A stretch of 64,000 bases of DNA from Variovorax sp. EL159 (lineage in GTDB: Bacteria; Pseudomonadota; Gammaproteobacteria; Burkholderiales; Burkholderiaceae_C), in contig NZ_FMUJ01000004.1 in the NCBI RefSeq assembly GCF_900100965.1, forward strand, positions 62,001-126,000. Reading direction: 5' to 3'. Position numbers and translations under genes: made by a program. A model generated the notes under the pieces. The model was not told the origin of the DNA. It was given only the letters and a program-made list of their open reading frames with translations, and ran no database searches. Below are positions 58,053 through 64,000 of the stretch, piece after piece; positions within the stretch are counted from its first letter, which is position 1; each line of letters begins with the position of its first letter.

Positions 58053-59441
58053 TCAGCCGCCGCGCCGCCGCAACGCGGTGCGCAGTGCCTTCGCGAAACG
58101 CGGGTCGGCCATGGCGCCCACGTTGAAGCGCGACCAGCGCGACACCTGCGTCGAATCGACACTGAAGATGCGGCCCGGCGCCATGACGATCTTGCGCGGC
58201 AGCAGCGCCTTGGCGAAGGCCAGCGAGTCGTCCACGCCGGGCAGCGCGGCCCAGACGTAGAGCGACTGCGGGCTGCGCGCAAAGACTTCGGCATCCACCG
58301 CGTCGAACAGCTTGAGCGCATTGCGCGTGGCTTCGCCGAGCCGGTTCTGCAAACGGTTCAGGTGCCGCTGGTAGTGGCCCTCGCGGAGGATCACGTCGAC
58401 CGTGCGCTCGCTGTACTCCGAGCTGCTCACGTGGATCAGCGCCTTCAGGTCCGCAAGGTCGCTCGCCAGGTCGGCGCCGCAGGCGATGAAGCCCACGCGC
58501 AGCGCGGCCGAGAACGACTTCGAGAAGCTGCCGATGTAGATGGTGCGTTCGAGCTGGTCCAGCGCCGAGAGCCGTGGCAAGGCGGTCGGCTTGAAGTCCG
58601 CCAGCGGATCGTTCTCGACGATCAGCAGGTCGTACTTCTGCGCCAGCTGCAGCACGCGAAACGCCTTGGCCGGCGAGATGTCGGAGCCCGTGGGGTTGTG
58701 CGCCAGCGACTGCGTGAAGAAGAGGCGCGGCCGCTCGGCGATCAGCAGCTGCTCGAGCACATCGAGGTCGGGGCCATCGGCCAGCCGTGGCACGGCGAGC
58801 ATCTGCGCACCCGCGAGCTTGAGCTTGCCGAACAGCGGGTAGTAGCCGGGGTCGTCCACCAGCACCTTGCCGCCCGGCGGCACGAAGTAGCGGATGACGA
58901 TGTCCATCGCCTCGTTGGCGCCATGCGTCAGCACGATCTGCCTCGGCTCGGCGCCGATGCCGAAGTCGGCGAGCTTGCGCACGAGGTGATCGCGCAGCGG
59001 CCCGTAGCCGAAGCGGCTGCCATAGCGGAACAAGGCGCCGAGCCCGGTGCGCACCACCTTCGGGTGGTACTTGTCCAGGCGCACGTCGGCCAGCCATTCG
59101 ACCGGCGGAAAACCGTCGCCCACGGCGATGGCGTCGGGCTGCGTCTTCAGCTGCTCGCGCATGAGCCACACGATGTCCATGGCGCGGCCGAGGCTGCCCG
59201 CGTCTTCTTCCACCGGCCTGGCCGCCTGCTTCTGCGGCAGCACGAAGTAGCCCGAGCCACGGCGCGGCTCGACCAGCCCGCGCGACACCAGCAGCTCGAA
59301 GGCGGCCACGACGGTGTTCTTGGCGTAGCGGTGCAGCTGCGCGAGTTCACGCAGCGAGGGCAGCTTGTCGCCGGCCTTGTAGGCGCCGCTGGCGATCTGG
59401 CGCGCGAGGGTGTCGGCGAGCGAATCGGCGATGGAAGTCAT
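58053..59441 (-). CDS. MocR-type (GntR/aminotransferase) transcriptional regulator
   Basis: A 462-residue fusion: a GntR winged helix-turn-helix (residues about 5-72, GDKLPSLRELAQLHRYAKNT) and a fold-type I aminotransferase domain (about 100-460) with the PLP-binding Lys in IYIGSFSKSFSAALRVGF and NPTGSDISP. It is divergent from the HMG-CoA reductase operon, its most likely target. The effector of MocR proteins is usually an amino compound reacting with PLP, which is unusual for mevalonate use. Confidence 0.9.
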   Translation of the reverse strand: MTSIADSLADTLARQIASGAYKAGDKLPSLRELAQLHRYAKNTVVAAFELLVSRGLVEPRRGSGYFVLPQKQAARPVEEDAGSLGRAMDIVWLMREQLKTQPDAIAVGDGFPPVEWLADVRLDKYHPKVVRTGLGALFRYGSRFGYGPLRDHLVRKLADFGIGAEPRQIVLTHGANEAMDIVIRYFVPPGGKVLVDDPGYYPLFGKLKLAGAQMLAVPRLADGPDLDVLEQLLIAERPRLFFTQSLAHNPTGSDISPAKAFRVLQLAQKYDLLIVENDPLADFKPTALPRLSALDQLERTIYIGSFSKSFSAALRVGFIACGADLASDLADLKALIHVSSSEYSERTVDVILREGHYQRHLNRLQNRLGEATRNALKLFDAVDAEVFARSPQSLYVWAALPGVDDSLAFAKALLPRKIVMAPGRIFSVDSTQVSRWSRFNVGAMADPRFAKALRTALRRRGG

Positions 59442-59449
59442 GGGCGCCG

Positions 59450-59510
59450 ACTGTGACACAGCGCCCTGCCCTCGCGCACCACTGTCCGCACTGTCCCGCC
59501 AAACTGTGCC
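59450..59510. promoter_or_regulatory. ACTGT repeats, candidate MocR operator
   Basis: The 137-bp gap between the MocR and HMG-CoA reductase genes contains four ACTGT boxes (59450, 59481, 59490, 59503), the first within the perfect palindrome CTGTGACACAG (59451-59461). MocR proteins often bind short direct repeats plus an inverted one. The grouping near the regulator's start supports a role in control. Confidence 0.4.
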
Positions 59511-59578
59511 TTCCGCCGGCGGTACAGCCGCCCTAAATTGCCTGCTCCCGAATTCATCTTCCGAAGAGAAAAGCAACG

Positions 59579-60868
59579 ATGGTCGCCGACTCCCGCATTC
59601 CCAACTTCCGCGCACTCACACCCGCGCAGCGCTTCGCCCATATCGCAGAGGCCGCGTCGCTCACCGACGACGAGGTGGCGCTGCTCGCACAACCCGGCGC
59701 ATTGAGCGTGGACCGCGCCAACGGCATGGTCGAGAACGTGATCGGCACCTTCGAGCTGCCGCTGGGCGTGGCCGGCAACTTCACCATCAATGGGCGCGAC
59801 TACCTCGTGCCTATGGCGGTGGAAGAACCGTCGGTGGTGGCGGCCGCATCGTTCATGGCCAAGCTGGCGCGCGAAGGCGGCGGCTTCGAGGCCTCGAGCA
59901 CCGGGCCGCTGATGCGCGCGCAGGTGCAGGTGATCGGCATCACCGACCCGTACGGTGCGCGGCTCGCCTTGCTGCGTGCGCGCGACGAGATCCTGGCCGT
60001 GGCGAACAGCCGCGACAAGGTGCTGATCGGCCTGGGCGGCGGTTGCCGCGACATCGAGGTGCACGTGTTCGGCGACACGCCGCGCGGCGCGATGGTGGTG
60101 ATGCACCTTGTGGTCGACGTGCGCGACGCGATGGGCGCGAACACCGTCAACACGATGGCCGAGGCGGTGTCGCCGCTGGTCGAGAAGCTCACGGGCGGCA
60201 CGGTGCGCCTGCGCATCCTGTCGAACCTGGCCGACCTGCGGCTGGCGCGTGCGCGCGTGCGGCTTGCGCCGTCCGTGCTGGCCACGCGCGAGCGCAGCGG
60301 CGAAGAAGTGGTCGAAGGCGTGATCGACGCGTACACCTTCGCTGCCATCGACCCGTACCGCGCAGCGACGCACAACAAGGGCATCATGAACGGCGTCGAT
60401 CCGGTGATCGTCGCGACCGGCAACGACTGGCGCGCGGTGGAAGCCGGCGCGCATGCGTACGCCTGCCGCAGCGGGCGCTACACCTCGCTGACCACGTGGG
60501 AGAAGGACACGAGCGGCGCGCTGGTCGGCACCATCGAGATGCCGATGCCGGTGGGGCTGGTCGGCGGGGCCACCAAGACGCACCCACTCGCACGGCTCGC
60601 GCTGAAGATCCTCGACGTGAAGTCGGCGCAGGAGCTGGGCGAAGTCGCCGTGGCCGTGGGCCTCGCGCAGAACCTGGGCGCGTTGCGCGCGCTCGCCACC
60701 GAAGGCATCCAGCGCGGCCACATGGCCCTGCATGCCCGCAACATCGCACTGGTCGCGGGCGCCACGGGCGACGAGATCGACAGCATCGCCAAACAGATGG
60801 CGGCCGAGCACGACGTGCGCACCGACCGCGCCGTGGCGCTGCTCGAAGCACTGCGCAAGAAGAAGTAG
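59579..60868 (+). CDS. mvaA: class II (degradative-type) HMG-CoA reductase
   Basis: A 429-residue class II HMG-CoA reductase. Catalytic Glu is in [14 protein letters not shown], Lys in THNKGIMNG, Asp in [14 protein letters not shown] and the C-terminal His in GHMALHARN. Class II enzymes in proteobacteria work in the oxidative direction, turning mevalonate plus CoA into HMG-CoA for catabolism. It leads an operon with a Tct-type transporter. The HMG-CoA lyase needed next is not in the window. Confidence 0.93.
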   Translation: MVADSRIPNFRALTPAQRFAHIAEAASLTDDEVALLAQPGALSVDRANGMVENVIGTFELPLGVAGNFTINGRDYLVPMAVEEPSVVAAASFMAKLAREGGGFEASSTGPLMRAQVQVIGITDPYGARLALLRARDEILAVANSRDKVLIGLGGGCRDIEVHVFGDTPRGAMVVMHLVVDVRDAMGANTVNTMAEAVSPLVEKLTGGTVRLRILSNLADLRLARARVRLAPSVLATRERSGEEVVEGVIDAYTFAAIDPYRAATHNKGIMNGVDPVIVATGNDWRAVEAGAHAYACRSGRYTSLTTWEKDTSGALVGTIEMPMPVGLVGGATKTHPLARLALKILDVKSAQELGEVAVAVGLAQNLGALRALATEGIQRGHMALHARNIALVAGATGDEIDSIAKQMAAEHDVRTDRAVALLEALRKKK

Positions 60869-60973
60869 GCACACCGGAAACCCAGCGGGAGAGCCCCGCG
60901 CAACGGACCGCGGCCGATACCGCGGCGGCCGCACACACGGCCGTCGGATAACCACAGACGGAGACATCGAAAA

Positions 60974-61426
60974 ATGAGCGCAGACAGTGCAACGCCCGCC
61001 CGCTGGCGGCTGGTGGAGATATGGGGCGACACGGCCGACCTGGGCCATCTCGCGTGGTCGATCGTCATCGGCGTCGTGGTGAGCCTGGCGGGCTATCTCG
61101 CGGCGAGCCGCGTGCTCATGAGCACCGTGAGCACGCCCGAGCTGGCGCGCGCCTACGCGATGCTCGCCGGCCTGGGCGGCTGCGTGGTGTCGGGCCTGCT
61201 CTGCGCGAAGCTCTTCACGCCGAAGCGCGAGGTGGTCGAAGGCGCCGAGGCCGATCCGCGCTGGCGCGAAGAGGTGCTGGCCGAACTGGCCGGCGAGCAC
61301 GGCGACCTGGGCTCGGTGGACGACCTGCCGCCGTCGGTGGTGCGCGAGATGAAGGAGCTGGAGATCTACGACCTGTTCGCGTCGTACAAGCCCCGCGCTC
61401 GCAATACCGAAGGGGCCGCACCGTGA
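60974..61426 (+). CDS. small membrane subunit of a TctAB-type transporter
   Basis: A 150-residue protein with two membrane segments (LAWSIVIGVVVSLAGYLAAS and AYAMLAGLGGCVVSGLLC) and a charged cytoplasmic C-terminal half (about residues 85-150). It overlaps the large TctA-like gene by 4 bp (GTGA) and so occupies the TctB position, but it has only two instead of four segments and is not a clear TctB. No function beyond a small transporter subunit can be given. Confidence 0.65.
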   Translation: MSADSATPARWRLVEIWGDTADLGHLAWSIVIGVVVSLAGYLAASRVLMSTVSTPELARAYAMLAGLGGCVVSGLLCAKLFTPKREVVEGAEADPRWREEVLAELAGEHGDLGSVDDLPPSVVREMKELEIYDLFASYKPRARNTEGAAP

Positions 61427-62811
61427 TCGAAGCCGCGCTCCTCAACCAGATCCTCGTCGCCACGGGCATGGGCCTCGTGGGCGCCGTCGTGTTCGCGGCC
61501 ATCGGCCTCGTCTCGGGCACCGACGAAACCACCACGCTCGCACCGCTCACACTGCTGGTGGTGCTGCTCGGCGTGCCGCCCGAAGGCGTGTTCACCTTCT
61601 TCCTGGCGGCCGCCGTGGCCAAGCACATGACGCACGCGGTGCCCACCGCGCTGCTCGGCATTCCGGGCGACACCATGGCCACGCCGCTGCTGCAGGACGC
61701 GAACGTACTGCGCAACCTGGGCGTGCCGCACATCGCGCTGCGCAAGATGGTGTCGGGCGCGATCATCGCGGCCTTCATCGCCGTGCCGCTGGCCGTGCTG
61801 TTCGCGGTGCTGCTGGCGCCCTACGGCGCGGCCATCACCAAGGCGGCGCCGTGGATCTTCGTGGTGGCGGCCGTGGCCATTGCCTACTTCTCGAGTGGGC
61901 GCTGGGCCTCGGTGGCCACGCTGGTGCCGTTCGTGATGGTGATCGTGGCGCTGCAGGCGCTCACCGGCAAGTACGGCGTGAAGCTCAGCATCAGCTACTT
62001 TTTGGGCATTGCGATCGGGCCGCTGGTGGCCGACCTGTTCTCGGTGATCTCGCCGGCCGCGCGTGCGCGCATGAAACGCGACAAGGTCCGCACCTTTTCG
62101 CTCGCGCCGGACGTGAAGGGCTGGTCGGGCTACTTTCCCAATCCGTTCAAGGTGCTCGACCGGGGCCAGGTGAAGTGGACCTTTGCGACCGCCGCGATCT
62201 CCAGCGCCACCTTCGTGTTCAGCCCGGTCGCGATGACGGTGGTGCTCGGCGAACTGGTGGGCTCGCGCATCAAGCATGCGTACCACCGCCTCACGACCAC
62301 GCTGGCCGCGCGCAACGGCGTGACCGAGGCGACCTACATCGCCGAGGCACTGATCCCGCTGATCGCCATCGGCCTGCCGCTGAGCCCGGTGGCAGCCGGC
62401 CCGGCGGCGCCGCTCTTCAATGCGCCGCCGGTGTTCACCATCGACTCGGCCACGGGCCAGACGCACAACCTGCACAACCTGCTGAACCACTGGGAGTTTC
62501 TGGGCTACGGCATGCTGGCGGTGGTGCTCGCGGCATTGGTGGCGTATCCGTTCACGATGAACTTCGCGCGCCGCGCGGCGCTGTTCGTCTCGCGCAAAGT
62601 GAGCCACGAGGCGATCATCGCGACCTTCGTCGGGTTGATCGTGGTGATCAGCGTGTGGGAAGGCCAGTTGCTCGGCCTCTTGGTGATCTTGACGATGGGC
62701 CTGCTCGGCGGGCTGCTGTCGCGTGCCATCGGCTTCAACACCGGCGTGCAGTTCATGGGCTACTACACGGCGGTGCTGACAGTGCCGGCGGTGCTCAAGG
62801 CTTTCGGCTAG
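61423..62811 (+). CDS. tripartite tricarboxylate transporter large permease (TctA-like)
   Basis: A 462-residue, GTG-initiated membrane protein with about eleven segments. The TctA-type motif LLGIPGDTMATPLLQDANVL and a second related loop (LPLSPVAAGPAAPLFNAPPV) are present, although the GIPG-T motif reads GIPGD. No periplasmic TctC-type binding protein gene is adjacent. Its operon position after HMG-CoA reductase suggests uptake of mevalonate or a similar hydroxy acid. The 3' end overlaps the convergent AsmA-like gene by 17 bp. Confidence 0.82.
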   Translation: MIEAALLNQILVATGMGLVGAVVFAAIGLVSGTDETTTLAPLTLLVVLLGVPPEGVFTFFLAAAVAKHMTHAVPTALLGIPGDTMATPLLQDANVLRNLGVPHIALRKMVSGAIIAAFIAVPLAVLFAVLLAPYGAAITKAAPWIFVVAAVAIAYFSSGRWASVATLVPFVMVIVALQALTGKYGVKLSISYFLGIAIGPLVADLFSVISPAARARMKRDKVRTFSLAPDVKGWSGYFPNPFKVLDRGQVKWTFATAAISSATFVFSPVAMTVVLGELVGSRIKHAYHRLTTTLAARNGVTEATYIAEALIPLIAIGLPLSPVAAGPAAPLFNAPPVFTIDSATGQTHNLHNLLNHWEFLGYGMLAVVLAALVAYPFTMNFARRAALFVSRKVSHEAIIATFVGLIVVISVWEGQLLGLLVILTMGLLGGLLSRAIGFNTGVQFMGYYTAVLTVPAVLKAFG

Positions 62812-64000
62812 GTCTGGCCGGCGGTTTGGCAGGTGCCGGCTTGCCGCCGCCGAACAGCTTTTCGACCTGCTGCCCCACGCGCGCGCCGATGGCGGTGCCC
62901 ACGCCCGGCAGCACCGCGCTGCCGATGGCCGCGCCCGTGAGCGCGGCGCCGGTCAGCGACAGCTCGGGGTCGCTCACCGTGCCGCCGATCTTGAGCGGCA
63001 CGCCGACCACGCCGTCGACAAGATCGACCGCCACTTCGCCATCGATCTTGCGGTTGAACAGGCGCAGCTTGCCGCTCGCGCTGAGCACGCCCGAGCGCGC
63101 CTGGAGGTTGCTGTACTGCATCACCACGCCGTCGTCGGTGGACTGGGTGTCGAGCGTGCCGGTGAGTTCGTCCAGCGCCGTGCGGCCGCCGCGGCTGATG
63201 CCGGCGGTGCTCACGGCCTTGGCGATGTCCAGCTTGGTGAGCGTGGCGGGCTGGACCGAAAAGGTGGTGCGGGTGTGCAGGCTGCGCATCAGCGCGCCCA
63301 GGTCCTGCGCCTTGTCGGTCTGCGCCTCCAGCGTGGAATGGCCCGAGACCTTGCCCGCCACCGGGGTGCTGCGGCCGAAGGCCTGCACCAGGCTTTCGAT
63401 GTCGATCTGGTGCGGATCGAGCTCGGCCGACGCGCGCAGCTTGCCGTCGGCCAGCGTCTCGAAGCGCGCGACGCCGTTCCAGGTGCCGCCGCCCGCGTCG
63501 ATGCGGGTGCGCCAGCGGTCCTGCCCGGCCTCGCGGTCCAGCCGCAGGCGCACCGGCGGCGACACGCCGGCCCGCTCGATGCGGGCCTGGCGCGGACGCC
63601 ATTCGGGGTCGAAGGCGATCTCGCCGTCGTAGGCCAGCGCGATGTCGCGCCGGTCGATCCAGACCACGTCGCGCCACCGCAGCAGTTCCACGGGGACGGG
63701 CGCCAGCGTCCAGGGCGTGGGCAGCGCGACGAGGTCGCCGCCGCCCTCCGCCGGCTTGGGGCCCTTGCCGCGAAAGGCCTGCACGGAGGTGCGCGGCAGC
63801 ACGAGGCTGTCGATCTCGACGTCGTCGACGGCAATGACGCGGTGCAGCAGCGGCGCGAGCCTCAGCTGCAGCGCGATGCGGCGCAGGGTGATGGGGCGCG
63901 GCTGCTCGGTGGCGATGTCGGTCAGCACCAGCACGGGCGCCGGCAGCAGCGACCAGTGGGCACCGCCGACCTTGAGCGCGACGCCGAAGCGCTTTTCGAA
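62795..64000 (-). CDS. AsmA family protein, 3' part
   Basis: The frame is open to the right window edge, so the N-terminus is missing; at least 401 residues are visible. The AsmA-like C-terminal domain is seen in LTGTLDTQSTDDGVVMQYSN and LFNRKIDGEVAVDLVDGVVG followed by VPLKIGGTVSDPELSLTGAA, then a Pro/Lys-rich tail. AsmA-like proteins are inner-membrane anchored bridge-like proteins thought to move lipids to the outer membrane. It is convergent with the TctA-like gene. Confidence 0.85.
   Translation of the reverse strand, partial: FEKRFGVALKVGGAHWSLLPAPVLVLTDIATEQPRPITLRRIALQLRLAPLLHRVIAVDDVEIDSLVLPRTSVQAFRGKGPKPAEGGGDLVALPTPWTLAPVPVELLRWRDVVWIDRRDIALAYDGEIAFDPEWRPRQARIERAGVSPPVRLRLDREAGQDRWRTRIDAGGGTWNGVARFETLADGKLRASAELDPHQIDIESLVQAFGRSTPVAGKVSGHSTLEAQTDKAQDLGALMRSLHTRTTFSVQPATLTKLDIAKAVSTAGISRGGRTALDELTGTLDTQSTDDGVVMQYSNLQARSGVLSASGKLRLFNRKIDGEVAVDLVDGVVGVPLKIGGTVSDPELSLTGAALTGAAIGSAVLPGVGTAIGARVGQQVEKLFGGGKPAPAKPPARPSRKP

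Overview
The window is a GC-rich (mostly near 68% G+C) chromosomal segment of a betaproteobacterium. The gene content (aerobic benzoyl-CoA 'box' pathway with its own ligase and transporter, many acyl-CoA enzymes, LysR/MocR/PaaX regulators) and three families of short intergenic repeats suggest Comamonadaceae, most likely Variovorax. The assignment is by gene content and style, not by a marker gene. There is no rRNA, CRISPR array, prophage or insertion sequence. One tRNA (Gly, GCC) is present.

Layout. 1-12.8 kb: a DUF3100 membrane protein with a divergent LysR regulator; a CopD-like membrane protein; Ohr peroxidase; a glutarate branch (glutaryl-CoA dehydrogenase, family III CoA-transferase, VOC protein, divergent LysR); a translationally coupled trio of small protein, zeta-toxin-like kinase and GFA-family protein; a 2OG-Fe(II) oxygenase; and a minus-strand ECF sigma/anti-sigma/periplasmic sensor set behind two paralogous His/Trp-rich envelope proteins. 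13-24 kb: a membrane class III nucleotide cyclase, a YbaY-like lipoprotein, acetoacetyl-CoA synthetase, and divergently a TetR-led operon for an ABC importer, a metal-dependent cyclase-family hydrolase and fumarylacetoacetase. 24-30 kb: a promoter/terminator-bounded leader before an RNA ligase, tRNA-Gly, an Rrf2/flavoprotein pair, a membrane-anchored AraC regulator, a lipase-like hydrolase and a Gly/Ala-rich secreted protein.

30-46 kb is the benzoate island. boxC-boxB-boxA and a MaoC-like gene run leftward under boxR; a DUF4863 gene, boxD, benzoate-CoA ligase, an alpha/beta hydrolase and a five-gene branched-chain-type ABC importer run rightward. Both promoters carry the same 15-bp TGCA-containing motif, a good BoxR operator candidate. 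46-64 kb: an orphan nuclease-like protein, an HSL-type esterase, a Crp-type regulator, a BKACE/ABC-binding-protein/3-hydroxyacyl-CoA dehydrogenase group, feruloyl-CoA synthase, a PaaX-type regulator divergent from an enoyl-CoA hydratase and acyl-CoA ligase, then a MocR regulator divergent from a degradative HMG-CoA reductase plus Tct-type transporter (probable mevalonate use), and a partial AsmA-like protein.

A recurring product is acetoacetate (fumarylacetoacetase, BKACE, mevalonate route), and acetoacetyl-CoA synthetase is encoded in the same window. The most unusual signals are in intergenic DNA. A compound element occurs twice (35498-35759 and 52646-52899). Each copy holds two inverted subunits with a conserved core and 21-25 bp flanking arms that differ between subunits yet stay complementary. 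All ten arm mismatches are G-U compatible on the same strand, which points to a selected RNA (or single-stranded DNA) fold. A second repeat family shows compensatory base changes in a 37-nt hairpin. A third sits three times between genes of the benzoate operons and in one case supplies the Shine-Dalgarno sequence.
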